The notes: generated by a model not told the origin, from the sequence alone. A stretch of DNA of 64,000 nucleotides from Methylobacterium sp. Leaf117 (GCF_001422985.1 NZ_LMNL01000001.1:567151-631150), one strand, 5' to 3'; positions 8,421-18,701 are shown, numbered from the stretch's first letter. A program made the numbers and translations.

Positions 8421-9746
8421 ATGCAGATTCATCTCGACGCCCTCGGTGGGGTCGCGGGCGACATGTTCGCCGCCGCCCTGCTCGATGCTTTTCCCGACCA
8501 TCAAGCCGGCGTGATGGCCAGCATCGCGGCGGCTCTGCCGGCAGTGACCTGCGAACTCGTCCGCCACAATGACGGCATCCTGGCCGGTCGCCGCTTCATC
8601 GTCGCGCGCCAGGGAGCGGAACCGGTGCCGCCGCCCGGACCGATCCATCGGCATCCGGCGCATGATCATGACCACCAGCACGATCACCAGCACGATCACC
8701 AGCACGATCACCAGCACGATTCTTGGCATGCTACCGAACCCGCCACGCACGGCCACCGGCACTGGTCGCAGATCCGCGCCGCGCTCCAGGACTCCGCGCT
8801 GGAGCCGATGGTCTGCGAACATGCGATCGGCATCTTCGCCCGCCTGGCCGAGGCCGAGGCGCGAGTTCATGGCATCGCGGTCGAGGACGTGGCCTTCCAC
8901 GAGGTCGGGGCCTGGGATTCCATCGCCGACATCGTGGCGGCCGCTCATCTGATCGGCGCCCTCGGCGCGGAGGCCTGGAGCGTCTCCGCCTTGCCGCTTG
9001 GCTCGGGCCGGGTCAGGACCCAGCACGGACCGCTGCCCGTTCCGGCCCCCGCCACCAGCCTCCTGCTCGAAGGTTTCGAGACCCTCGACGACGGTGTGCC
9101 GGGTGAGCGCGTTACGCCGACAGGCGCGGCCATCCTGGCCTATCTGCGGGCCATCGCGCCGGCCCCGGCGGCCATGCCCCGGACCCTTCAAGGGTCCGGC
9201 ATCGGCTTCGGCACCAGGGTTCTGCCCGGCCTCAGCAACTGCCTGCGGGTGCTGGTCTACGCGACACGCACGACACCCGCCGGCAGCCCGCATCGCGACC
9301 TCGGGGTGATCGAGTTTGAGGTCGACGACCAGTCGGCGGAAGACCTCGCCATGGGGCTCGACCGGCTGCGCGATCACCCCGACATCTTCGACGTCGTCCA
9401 GATGCCGGTCTTCGGCAAGAAGGGACGGATGATGACCCATATCCGGGCGCTCGCGCGCGCCAGCGCCCTCGACGGGGCGATCGAGGCCTGCTTCCGGGAG
9501 ACGACCACGATCGGGCTGCGCCACCGGGTCGTCTCGGGCGCCGCCCTGCCGCGCCGGATGCGCACCGTAACGGTCGCCGAGAGGCCGGTGCGGGTTAAGA
9601 TCGTCGATCGCCCGGGCGGGCGCACCGCCAAGGCCGAGGCCGATGATGCCGTGGCGCATGAGAGCCATTCGGTCCGGGCCGGCCTGCGACGGGCCGCGGA
9701 GGAGGCTGCCCTGCGCGACGATGCGGAAGCGGGAGGCGACGCATGA
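8421..9746 (+). CDS. larC: LarC, nickel insertion protein for the nickel-pincer nucleotide cofactor
   Basis: A 441-residue protein starting MQIHLDALGGVAGDMFAAALLD, the conserved LarC N-terminus. LarC is the CTP-dependent cyclometallase that puts Ni into the pyridinium bisthiocarboxylate mononucleotide. A His-rich linker at about residues 76-110 (HDHDHQHDHQ type) probably holds nickel. Both halves (LarC1 and LarC2) are in one continuous frame, unlike the lactobacillal gene, which needs a ribosomal frameshift. An in-frame ATG at 8394 exists, but the family starts at the chosen methionine. The stop overlaps the larE start (ATGA), so larC-larE-larB is a translationally coupled operon. Confidence 0.92.
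   Translation: MQIHLDALGGVAGDMFAAALLDAFPDHQAGVMASIAAALPAVTCELVRHNDGILAGRRFIVARQGAEPVPPPGPIHRHPAHDHDHQHDHQHDHQHDHQHDSWHATEPATHGHRHWSQIRAALQDSALEPMVCEHAIGIFARLAEAEARVHGIAVEDVAFHEVGAWDSIADIVAAAHLIGALGAEAWSVSALPLGSGRVRTQHGPLPVPAPATSLLLEGFETLDDGVPGERVTPTGAAILAYLRAIAPAPAAMPRTLQGSGIGFGTRVLPGLSNCLRVLVYATRTTPAGSPHRDLGVIEFEVDDQSAEDLAMGLDRLRDHPDIFDVVQMPVFGKKGRMMTHIRALARASALDGAIEACFRETTTIGLRHRVVSGAALPRRMRTVTVAERPVRVKIVDRPGGRTAKAEADDAVAHESHSVRAGLRRAAEEAALRDDAEAGGDA
8673..8720 (+). repeat. Four perfect 12-bp repeats encoding the LarC His-rich stretch
   Basis: The unit CACCAGCACGAT occurs four times in a row without a mismatch, giving repeated His-Gln-His-Asp in LarC. The 12-bp period keeps the frame, so copy-number change would only alter the number of metal-binding histidines. 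Confidence 0.9.
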
Positions 9747-10567
9747 GCATGGAGCAAGACCGCCTGCACCGCGTCCTGGCGGAGATCGGCCCCCTGGCGG
9801 TCGCGGTCAGCGGCGGCGTCGACAGCCTGACCCTGGCGGCCTCGGCTCATCGCCGCCTCGGCCGGGACCGGGCGCTGATGGTGCATGCCGCCTCGCCGGC
9901 CGTCCCGTCCGAGGCGACCCGGCGGGTGCGGTCGGAGGCGGAGCGCCTGGGCTGGTCCCTGCGCGTGGTCGAGGCCGGCGAATTCGCCGACCCGCAGTAC
10001 CGGGCCAACCCGGTCAACCGCTGCTTCTTCTGCAAGACCAACCTGTACGGCACCATCCGCCAAGTCACCGACCGGACCATGGTGTCGGGCGCCAATCTCG
10101 ACGATCTCGGCGAGTACCGCCCCGGCCTCGACGCCGCTCGCGAGCACGGCGTGCGCCATCCCTATGTGGAAGCCGGACTCGACAAGGCGGCGGTGCGGGC
10201 CCTGGCCCGGAACCTCGGCCTCGGCTCCGTGGCGGATCTTCCGTCCGCGCCCTGCCTGTCGAGCCGGGTCGAGACCGGCATCCGCATCGAACCCGAGACC
10301 CTCGCCTTCATCCACGCCGTCGAGAATCTGGTATCGCGCACGCTCGGGGCCGGATTGGGCGCCCGGCGCGCCGTGCGCTGCCGGGTCCGCGCCGCCGGCA
10401 TCGTGGTCGAACTCGATCCCGACAGCCTCGCGGCCCTCGACACGCCGCACCAGACTCTGCTGGCCGAGCGCATCCAGGCCGAGGCTCCCACGAGCCTGCC
10501 CCAGGCGCCGGTCCGCTTCACCGCCTATCGCACCGGCAGCGCCTTCCTGACGGGAGCCACGCCATGA
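9743..10567 (+). CDS. larE: LarE, ATP-dependent sulfur transferase for the nickel-pincer cofactor
   Basis: A 274-residue PP-loop protein with AVSGGVDSLTLAASAH at residues about 14-30, the ATP-pyrophosphatase motif, and the NRCFFCKTNLYG segment typical of LarE. LarE activates the carboxylates of the pyridinium precursor and inserts sulfur. In the lactobacillal enzyme sulfur comes from a sacrificial cysteine; the cysteine in PCLSSRVETG is the likely equivalent, though I cannot confirm by alignment. It overlaps larC by four bases at its start and larB by four at its end. Confidence 0.92.
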   Translation: MSMEQDRLHRVLAEIGPLAVAVSGGVDSLTLAASAHRRLGRDRALMVHAASPAVPSEATRRVRSEAERLGWSLRVVEAGEFADPQYRANPVNRCFFCKTNLYGTIRQVTDRTMVSGANLDDLGEYRPGLDAAREHGVRHPYVEAGLDKAAVRALARNLGLGSVADLPSAPCLSSRVETGIRIEPETLAFIHAVENLVSRTLGAGLGARRAVRCRVRAAGIVVELDPDSLAALDTPHQTLLAERIQAEAPTSLPQAPVRFTAYRTGSAFLTGATP

Positions 10568-11277
10568 GCGCCACCGACAGTATCTCGGACGAATTCGTCC
10601 TCGATTTCGCCCGGCCGGAGCGGATCGGGTTGGAGGAAGCGATCTACGCCGCCGGCAAGTCGCCGGCCCAGATCGACGCCGTCCTGGCGGCGGCCGGCGC
10701 GCGCGGCGCTTCGCTGCTGCTGACCCGGCTCGACGCCGACAAGCATGCGGCCCTGGCGGAGGAGCACCGGACCCGGATCGACTACTGCGCCGTTTCGCGC
10801 ACGGCCATCTTCGGCCGGAAGCGGGCGCTCTCCGGGCCGGCGCGGATCGGCATCGTGGCGGCCGGAACCTCGGACATTCCGGTGGCGCGCGAGGCCGAGC
10901 GCACCCTGGCGTACCAGGGCGAGGCGACCACCCTGTTCGCCGATGTGGGGGTGGCTGGCCTGTGGCGCCTGACGCGCAGGCTGGACGAGATCCGGGCCCA
11001 CCCGATCCTGATCGTCGCCGCCGGCATGGATGCCGCCCTGCCGAGCGTCGTCGGCGGCCTCGTCGCCAGTGCGCTGATCGCGGTTCCGACCTCCGTTGGC
11101 TACGGCGTCGCCGAGGGCGGGCGCACGGCTCTCGATGCGATCCTGGCGAGCTGCGCGCCCGGCATCACGGTGGTCAATATCGACAACGGTTACGGCGCCG
11201 CCTGCGCCGCCCTGCGTCTGCTCCAGGCGGCCCGCGCGCTGGCCGACGCATCGTCCACCGAAGCGGCGGAGGCCTGA
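10564..11277 (+). CDS. larB: LarB, pyridinium carboxylase/hydrolase for the nickel-pincer cofactor
   Basis: A 237-residue protein with a PurE-like C-terminal half (GIVAAGTSDIPVAREAERTL, then AAGMDAALPSVVGGLVA and VPTSVGYGVAEGG), diagnostic for LarB, which carboxylates nicotinic acid adenine dinucleotide and releases AMP as the first cofactor step. The start ATG overlaps the larE stop. No larA-type lactate racemase is present in the window, so the enzyme that uses the cofactor is elsewhere or is a different one. Confidence 0.93.
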   Translation: MSATDSISDEFVLDFARPERIGLEEAIYAAGKSPAQIDAVLAAAGARGASLLLTRLDADKHAALAEEHRTRIDYCAVSRTAIFGRKRALSGPARIGIVAAGTSDIPVAREAERTLAYQGEATTLFADVGVAGLWRLTRRLDEIRAHPILIVAAGMDAALPSVVGGLVASALIAVPTSVGYGVAEGGRTALDAILASCAPGITVVNIDNGYGAACAALRLLQAARALADASSTEAAEA

Positions 11278-11328
11278 CATGACATCTCACGCCCGCCCTA
11301 TCGCCATCCCCCGATCCGGAGAGCAAAC

Positions 11329-12438
11329 ATGGAACGCCGCAGTTTCCTACAGGGCGCCGCTGCCGGCGCCGGCCTCGCCGCCACCAGCAGCGCCGGTGCG
11401 GCCGTGACCGCGCCCGGCCTGCCGAACACCCGGCCGAAGGACCCGGCCGACCTGCCCCTGATCACCGATCCGGGCGAGCGCCGCGGCGAGATGCTGTACC
11501 GCTCCTTCGGGCGCCACGCCGAGAAGATCTCGGCGATCGGCATGGGTGGCTTCCACCTCGGCAAGAACGCGGTCTCGGACGACGAGGCCACCCGCCTGAT
11601 CCATGCCGGCATCGATCGCGGCATCACCTTCATGGACAATTGCTGGGACTACAACGGCGGCCGCTCGGAACTGCGCATGGGCGTCGCCCTGGCGCAGGGC
11701 GGGTACCGCGACAAGGTGTTCCTGATGTCCAAGATGGACGGGCGCACCAAGCAGGAAGCGATGCGCCAGATCGACGAATCCCTCAAGCGCCTGCGCACCG
11801 ACCGCATCGATCTCGTCCAGCATCACGAGATCCTGCGCTACGACGATCCCGACCGGGTCTTCGCCGAGGGCGGCGCCATGGAAGCCTTCGTCGAGGCGAA
11901 GAAGGCCGGCAAGCTGCGCTACATCGGCTTCACCGGCCACAAGGACCCGCGCATCCACCTGCAGATGCTCGAAGTCGCCGAGGAGCGCGGCTTCCACTTC
12001 GATTCCGTGCAGATGCCCCTCAATGTGATGGACGCCCATTTCCGCTCGTTCGGGCACCTCGTGCTGCCCTATCTCGTGCAAGCCGGCATCGCGGCGCTCG
12101 GGATGAAGACCTTCGGCGACGGGGTCATCCTGAAGAGCGACGCGCCGATCAAGCCGCTCGAATACCTGCACTTCTGCCTCAACCTGCCCACCACCGTGGT
12201 CATCACCGGGATCGAGAACCAGCGCGACCTCGACCAGGCGTTCGAGGCGGTCAAAACCTTCAAGCCGATGGACCGGGCGACGGTTGCCGAACTCCTGGCA
12301 CGCAGCAAGCCCTATGCGCTTCAGGGCAAGTACGAGCTGTTCAAGACCAGCGCGACCTTCGACGGCACGGCCAAGAACGCGGCTTGGCTCGGCGAGGACG
12401 TGGAGAGCGTGCAGAAGCTGGCGCCCACGATGGAGTGA
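11329..12438 (+). CDS. Tat-exported aldo/keto reductase
   Basis: A 369-residue protein. It begins MERRSFLQGAAAGAG, a twin-arginine signal with a hydrophobic core and a likely cleavage around residues 25-30, so it should work in the periplasm. The remainder is an aldo/keto reductase barrel (FGRHAEKISAIGMGGFHLG); the catalytic tetrad can be read as D103, Y108, K135 and H165 or H166. Periplasmic NAD(P)H is not expected, so cofactor and substrate are unclear; Tat export may mean the protein folds with its nucleotide inside. It lies 51 bases after larB in the same direction and may be in the same transcript, which hints at a link but proves none. Confidence 0.85.
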   Translation: MERRSFLQGAAAGAGLAATSSAGAAVTAPGLPNTRPKDPADLPLITDPGERRGEMLYRSFGRHAEKISAIGMGGFHLGKNAVSDDEATRLIHAGIDRGITFMDNCWDYNGGRSELRMGVALAQGGYRDKVFLMSKMDGRTKQEAMRQIDESLKRLRTDRIDLVQHHEILRYDDPDRVFAEGGAMEAFVEAKKAGKLRYIGFTGHKDPRIHLQMLEVAEERGFHFDSVQMPLNVMDAHFRSFGHLVLPYLVQAGIAALGMKTFGDGVILKSDAPIKPLEYLHFCLNLPTTVVITGIENQRDLDQAFEAVKTFKPMDRATVAELLARSKPYALQGKYELFKTSATFDGTAKNAAWLGEDVESVQKLAPTME

Positions 12439-12750
12439 GACCGGACGGCCTGATCGCGGCGGTGATGTCCGTTCCGGCCGAAGACCTTCCTCCCAGGTTC
12501 CCGGCAGCACCCCGTCATCCCGGAGCCGCGCAGCGGTGTCCGGGATGACGGGGTGCATGGCTATCCACTGTCGGCGATTCTGGATTGCACGCCGCGGGCG
12601 CGCCCCTTCGGGTCCGGGGCTCGCCTTCGTCGCCCCGGGATGACGGCGTGCTGCCTGAGTCCGGGCGGGGATGGGCGGGAGGGATCGCAATCGTCAGCGT
12701 GCAGGCGCCCATTCCTCCGACGTTTCCCGAAGGGCGAGCGCAGGCGGGAC
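12439..12750. other. Convergent intergenic region with palindromic element
   Basis: About 310 bases between the converging aldo/keto reductase and cynS genes. It contains the perfect palindrome at 12507-12556 and, around 12636-12658, a further half copy (GGGATGACGGCGTGCTGCC). No gene is supported. Confidence 0.6.
12507..12556. repeat. Perfect 18-bp inverted repeat (intergenic palindromic element)
   Basis: The arms start GCACCCCGTCATCCCGG and end CCGGGATGACGGGGTGC, 18 bp each and perfectly complementary, with a 14-base loop. Elements with a CGTCATCCCGG core are common between genes in many Rhizobiales. Its place between two converging genes would suit a bidirectional terminator, but there is no T run. 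Confidence 0.75.
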
Positions 12751-13239
12751 TCAGCCTTCCTTGAAGCCGTAATCCGGCACGCCTTCGTCGTTGCCATAGT
12801 ATTTGTAGGGCAGGAACTTGCCCGAGAGGTTCATCTTGACCCGGTCGCCCTTGTTGTTGGGCTCGCGTTCCATGGTCATGTTGAAGTCGATGGCCGACAT
12901 GATGCCGTCGCCGAACTCCTCCTGGATCAGTTCTTTCCAGGTCGTGCCGTAGACCATCACCAGTTCGTAGAAGCGGTAGATCAGCGGATCGGTCGGCGGC
13001 ATCTGGGCAATCGAGCCGCGATAGGGCGCCTCGTTCAACATGCGCTCCTCGGCCTGGGACAGGCCGAACAGGGCGGCGGCCTTGGCGGCCTGGGCCTTGG
13101 GCAGTTTCATCTGGCCCATGCAGGCGGCGGTGATCAGGATCGGCGAGATGCCGCCGATCTCGTCCTGGATGTGCTTCCAGGTCCAGCCCTTCTCGCGCTT
13201 GATGTCGAGGAGCTTCTCGGTCAGGTCTTCGCGCTTCAT
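12751..13239 (-). CDS. cynS: Cyanase (cyanate hydratase)
   Basis: A 162-residue enzyme that converts cyanate and bicarbonate to ammonia and CO2 as a decameric cytosolic protein. It has the N-terminal helical domain (KREDLTEKLLDIKREKGWTW) and the C-terminal catalytic domain; the active-site residues R89, E92 and S115 are in place (YRFYELVMVYG, GIMSAIDF). The start at 13239 has GGAG about nine bases upstream; the frame extends upstream but into the ABC gene. It is the last gene of the minus-strand unit behind an NrtABC/CynABD-type transporter, the order known for cyanobacterial cynABDS. No carbonic anhydrase gene (cynT) is nearby. Confidence 0.96.
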   Translation of the reverse strand: MKREDLTEKLLDIKREKGWTWKHIQDEIGGISPILITAACMGQMKLPKAQAAKAAALFGLSQAEERMLNEAPYRGSIAQMPPTDPLIYRFYELVMVYGTTWKELIQEEFGDGIMSAIDFNMTMEREPNNKGDRVKMNLSGKFLPYKYYGNDEGVPDYGFKEG

Positions 13240-13273
13240 GGATCGTCTCCGTGGCGGTTTGGAAAGAGGGAAG

Positions 13274-14260
13274 TCAGGCCCGCAGGGCCGGGGCCGCATC
13301 CGCCGACAGGGCGGCGGCATCGGCCTCGGTGAGCGCGGGGCGGATCACCGGCGGATGGCGCGGGTCGTAGCCGGCCGGCATCGCATCCCGCAGGGTCTTC
13401 GAGCGGGTGACCAGGAAGTCCATCAGGTGATTGCGCAGGGCGTAATAGCCCGGCGCGTGGTGCAGGTTGGCCCGGTCGCGCACCTTCGGCAGCGGGTTCT
13501 CGACGATCTCCGCCACCTTGGCCTGGGGTCCGTTGGTCATCAGCACGATGCGGTCGGCGAGATAGATCGCCTCGTCGACGTCGTGGGTGATCATGAAGAC
13601 GGTCTGGCCGGTCTCGGTGCAGATGCGGCGGACCTCGTCCTGAAGCGTGCCCCGGGTGAGCGCATCCAGTGCCGAGAACGGCTCGTCCATGAGCAGGATC
13701 TTGGGCGCGATGGCGAGCGCCCGGGCGATCCCGACGCGCTGCTTCATGCCCCCCGACAATTCGGACGGGCGCTTGTGCTCGGACCCGGCGAGACCCACCG
13801 TCGCGATGGCGGTTTCCGCACGGGCTCGCACCTCGGCGCGGGTGGCCTTGCGCCAGCGCGACGACACCGCGTAGGCGACGTTGCCCAGAACCGTGCGCCA
13901 GGGCAGAAGTGCGTGGCCCTGGAAGATCACCGCCCGATCGAGGCTGGTGCCCTCGATGGCCTGCCCGTCGGCGATGACGACGCCCTCGCTCGGCGCTTCC
14001 AGCCCGGCCAGGATGTTGAGCACCGTGGTCTTGCCGCAGCCGGAATGGCCGATCATGCAGACGAACTCGCCCCGCCGCATCGGCAGCCACAGGTTCTCGA
14101 ACACCGTGGTGCTCTTGCCTCCCGGCGCGGGATAGCGCCGGGCGATGCCCTCGATCGAGATGAACTTTTCGGACCCTGACGAGGGAGACGGCGAGGTCTG
14201 CGAGGACACGCGGGCGTCTCCGGGGCTGGGTGCAGTGCGGAAGCGAAGGAGCGTGGCCAT
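13274..14260 (-). CDS. cynD: ABC transporter ATPase, NrtD/CynD type
   Basis: A 328-residue ATP-binding subunit with Walker A GHSGCGKTT, Q-loop FQGHALLPW, signature LSGGMKQR, Walker B ILLMDEPFSALD and switch histidine in ITHDVDEA. About 35 residues at the N-terminus and 60 at the C-terminus go beyond the core. Sequence alone says nitrate/taurine/cyanate type; the cyanase gene directly downstream (34 bases) argues for cyanate as substrate. It starts five bases after the permease stop. Confidence 0.9.
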   Translation of the reverse strand: MATLLRFRTAPSPGDARVSSQTSPSPSSGSEKFISIEGIARRYPAPGGKSTTVFENLWLPMRRGEFVCMIGHSGCGKTTVLNILAGLEAPSEGVVIADGQAIEGTSLDRAVIFQGHALLPWRTVLGNVAYAVSSRWRKATRAEVRARAETAIATVGLAGSEHKRPSELSGGMKQRVGIARALAIAPKILLMDEPFSALDALTRGTLQDEVRRICTETGQTVFMITHDVDEAIYLADRIVLMTNGPQAKVAEIVENPLPKVRDRANLHHAPGYYALRNHLMDFLVTRSKTLRDAMPAGYDPRHPPVIRPALTEADAAALSADAAPALRA

Positions 14261-14265
14261 GGCGC

Positions 14266-15105
14266 TCACTCCGGGAAGGTGACGAGGCGTTGCGCCCGCG
14301 CCAGCACCTGGTCGAGGATCATGCCGACGAGGCCGATGACCAGGATCGAGGTGATCACGTTGGTGATCGAGAGGTTGTTCCACTCGTTCCAGACGAAGTA
14401 GCCGATGCCGGTGCCGCCCACGAGCATCTCGGCCGCCACGATGACGAGCCAAGCGATGCCGATGGAGATGCGCATGCCCGTGAGGATGGTGGGCGCCGCC
14501 GCCGGCAGGATCACGGTGACGGCCCGGCGGAACGGCCCGACCTCCAGGGTGCGGGCGACGTTGAGCCATTCCTTGCGCGTGCCGGCCACCCCGAAGGCGG
14601 TGTTGATCAGCATCGGCCAGAGCGAGCAGATGAAGATCACGAAGATAGCCGAGAGCCCGGAATCCTTGATCGTGTAGAGGGCGAGCGGCATCCACGCCAA
14701 GGGCGAGACGGGCTTCAGGAGTTGGATGAAGGGATCGAGCGCCCGCCCCATCAGGGGCGACATGCCGATGAGGAAGCCGATCGGGATCGCCACGATCACC
14801 GCGAGGCCGTATCCGAGCGCCACCCGGCCGATGGAATAGGCGAGCTGGATGCCGAGCCCTTTGTCGTTCGGCCCCCGGTCGTAGAACGGGTCCCGCAGGT
14901 GCTTCCACATCGTCGCCCCGACATCGAGCGGCCCCGGCATGGCCGATTTGCCGGTCGTGGCGCTGGCGCCCATCAGGGCGGCGTATTCCGGGTCCATCGC
15001 CTCGGTCTTGCCCGTGCCGCTGACCGCGATCTGCCAGGTCAGCAGGAAGGCCAGCAGCAGGGCGAGCGAGACGAGGCCGGCGCGAACGGAGAGGCTTGGG
15101 GCCAT
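14266..15105 (-). CDS. cynB: ABC transporter permease, NrtB/CynB type
   Basis: A 279-residue inner-membrane protein with about six hydrophobic segments; the EAA loop region reads EWLNVARTLEVGPFRRAVTVILPAAAPTILTG. The long periplasmic loop after the first helix (MDPEYAAL...YDRGPNDKGLG) is typical of NrtB-like permeases. It sits between the binding protein and the ATPase with gaps of 3 and 5 bases, one transcription unit. Confidence 0.92.
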   Translation of the reverse strand: MAPSLSVRAGLVSLALLLAFLLTWQIAVSGTGKTEAMDPEYAALMGASATTGKSAMPGPLDVGATMWKHLRDPFYDRGPNDKGLGIQLAYSIGRVALGYGLAVIVAIPIGFLIGMSPLMGRALDPFIQLLKPVSPLAWMPLALYTIKDSGLSAIFVIFICSLWPMLINTAFGVAGTRKEWLNVARTLEVGPFRRAVTVILPAAAPTILTGMRISIGIAWLVIVAAEMLVGGTGIGYFVWNEWNNLSITNVITSILVIGLVGMILDQVLARAQRLVTFPE

Positions 15106-15108
15106 GAC

Positions 15109-16470
15109 TCAGCCCGCCCGCCGAATCTTGAAGGATTCGAGATATTCCTTCGGCTTGGCCGGATCGAAGGTCTTGCCCATGACCACGAAGCTCTTGGTGG
15201 TGGTCTCCGGCGGTGTCAGGCCGTTCTGCTTCATCAGCCTCGCGGCATCGGTGGCCAGATAGACCTTGGCGGCCACGGCCTGGTAATCGACCTCGCCTTT
15301 GATCTGCCCCCAGCGCTGCATCTGGGTCATGATCCAGACCGCGAAGGACTGCCACGGGAAGGCATCGAAATCGACGCGATCGGGCACCTTGCGCACGGCG
15401 CCGAGGCCGTCCGCGAAGGTGCCGGTGAGGACCTGTTCCACCACCGTGACCGGCTGGTTCAGGTAGTTGGCCGGCGCGATCTGGGCGGCGATCTCCTTCC
15501 GGTTCTCGGGCTTCGAGGCGTAGGTCGTGGCCTCGATGATGGCCCGCAGCAGGGCCGCGTAGGTGTTCGGCGTCTGGGTGATGAAATCCTGCGAGGCCGC
15601 GAAGGCGCAGCACGGATGCCGATCCCAGATGTCCTTCGACAGGATGTGGATGAAGCCGACGCCGTCATAGACCGCGCGCTGGTTGACCGGGTCCGGAGCC
15701 AGGAAGCCGTCGATGTTGTCGGCGCGCAGGTTCGCGACCATGTCGGGCGGCGGTACGGCGCGGATCTGCACGTCGGTGTCGGGGTCGATGCCGGCTTCCG
15801 CGAGGTAGTAGCGCAGCAGGTAGTTGTGCATCGAGTAGTCGAACGGCACCGCGAGCTTAAAGCCCTTCCAGTCCTTCGGGTCGCGCCGGTCCTTGTGCTT
15901 CATGGCAAGCGTGATGGCCTGTCCATTGACGTTCTCCACCGCCGGCATGGTGTAGGGCTGCGGATTCGAACCGACGCCCAGCGAGATCGCGATCGGCATC
16001 GGCGCCAGCATGTGAGCGGCGTCGTATTCGCGGTTCAGGGTCTTGTCGCGGATCACCGCCCAGCCGGCGGTCTTCACCACATCGACGTTGAGACCCTGCT
16101 TCTCGTAGAAGCCCATGGGCTTCGCCATGATGATCGGCGTCGCGCAGGTGATCGGGATGAAGCCGATTTTCAGGTCCGTCTTCTCGGGCTTGGCGCCCTC
16201 GGCGAAGGCCTCGGCGATCAGGCGGGTCGGCAGGAACTGGCTGACAGCCGCCAGGGCGGTCGCCGCCCCAACGCTGCGCAGGAACGCCCGCCGCTCGGCG
16301 TCGTGCGGAAACAGCGCCCGCATCACCGTCCCGTCGACGACACGCTGAATGGCCGCGTCGCCCACCGGCTGGGCCGCATCGTGTTCACCTTGCGAGCGGT
16401 GCGCACCACATGAGCAGCCGCCCCGGCCAAGCCGCCGGGAGGCGTCGAAAGGATTGTCGAACAGGGCCAT
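15109..16470 (-). CDS. cynA: ABC transporter substrate-binding protein, NrtA/CynA type, with N-terminal Cys/His extension
   Basis: A 453-residue periplasmic binding protein of the NrtA/CmpA/CynA family (LKIGFIPITCATPIIMAKPMG onward). The export signal is unusual in position: a twin-arginine motif RRAFLRS begins at residue 60, after an extension carrying C19, C21, H24 and H30 in the pattern C-x-C-G-x-H-x5-H. A start at M50 (16323) would give an ordinary Tat signal, but the long form has a ribosome binding site (GCGAGG) and a sigma54 promoter placed right for it. First gene of cynABDS; ligand inferred from cyanase. Confidence 0.88.
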   Translation of the reverse strand: MALFDNPFDASRRLGRGGCSCGAHRSQGEHDAAQPVGDAAIQRVVDGTVMRALFPHDAERRAFLRSVGAATALAAVSQFLPTRLIAEAFAEGAKPEKTDLKIGFIPITCATPIIMAKPMGFYEKQGLNVDVVKTAGWAVIRDKTLNREYDAAHMLAPMPIAISLGVGSNPQPYTMPAVENVNGQAITLAMKHKDRRDPKDWKGFKLAVPFDYSMHNYLLRYYLAEAGIDPDTDVQIRAVPPPDMVANLRADNIDGFLAPDPVNQRAVYDGVGFIHILSKDIWDRHPCCAFAASQDFITQTPNTYAALLRAIIEATTYASKPENRKEIAAQIAPANYLNQPVTVVEQVLTGTFADGLGAVRKVPDRVDFDAFPWQSFAVWIMTQMQRWGQIKGEVDYQAVAAKVYLATDAARLMKQNGLTPPETTTKSFVVMGKTFDPAKPKEYLESFKIRRAG

Positions 16471-16504
16471 AGCTGCCTCGCCGCTGAGAAGTACACCCTA
16501 CTCC

Positions 16505-16520
16505 GCAACCCCCGTGCCAG
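16505..16520 (-). promoter_or_regulatory. Sigma54 (-24/-12) promoter for cynABDS
   Basis: Read on the minus strand, TGGCACGGGGGTTGCG matches the sigma54 consensus TGGCAC-N5-TTGC exactly in both conserved blocks, with GG and GC separated by ten bases. Transcription would start near 16493, giving a leader of roughly 23 bases before the cynA ATG with its GAGG site. Confidence 0.88.
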
Positions 16521-16578
16521 GATCAGAAAAGAACTTTCTCTGAACTTTCACATAGGCTTAGGTCGATCCGATCTTGAT

Positions 16579-16628
16579 ACGAGATTTCGTGTTTTACGAG
16601 ATCTCGTGGTTTTACAACGAAATCTCGT
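16579..16628. promoter_or_regulatory. Three 12-bp palindromic operator sites (probable activator binding sites)
   Basis: ACGAGATTTCGT (16579-16590), ACGAGATCTCGT (16596-16607, a perfect palindrome) and ACGAAATCTCGT (16617-16628) share the core ACGARATYTCGT. Centres are 17 and 21 bp apart. They lie about 90-130 bp upstream of the predicted cynA start site, the normal distance for sigma54 enhancer sites, and the last copy is 16 bases before the activator's own ATG, suggesting autoregulation. Confidence 0.85.
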
Positions 16629-16644
16629 CGTGAGATAAGGCTTC

Positions 16645-18543
<1,899 letters not shown>

Positions 18544-18701
18544 CGATTCACCCCGCGCCTGTCCCAAACAGCTTCTTGGGGAGCGATTGCAACTGGGCAG
18601 CCCGTGCAGGCGGTTGCCTGTCAGGCTTCCTGTGTCTCCCAGAGTCGGTCGCGGAACGCGATCGGAACGCCTTGGCACACAAGTATCGGCCGCGGTCTTC
18701 G

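Noticed and set aside
8661..8720. Short direct repeats resembling a CRISPR array
   Set aside because: Repeats are contiguous 12-mers in frame inside larC, with no spacers and no cas genes.
13274..16470. Calling the transporter a nitrate or bicarbonate system (nrt or cmp)
   Set aside because: Family motifs alone allow it, but cyanase is the last gene of the same unit and no nitrate reductase gene is present; cyanate is the better reading, still to be tested.
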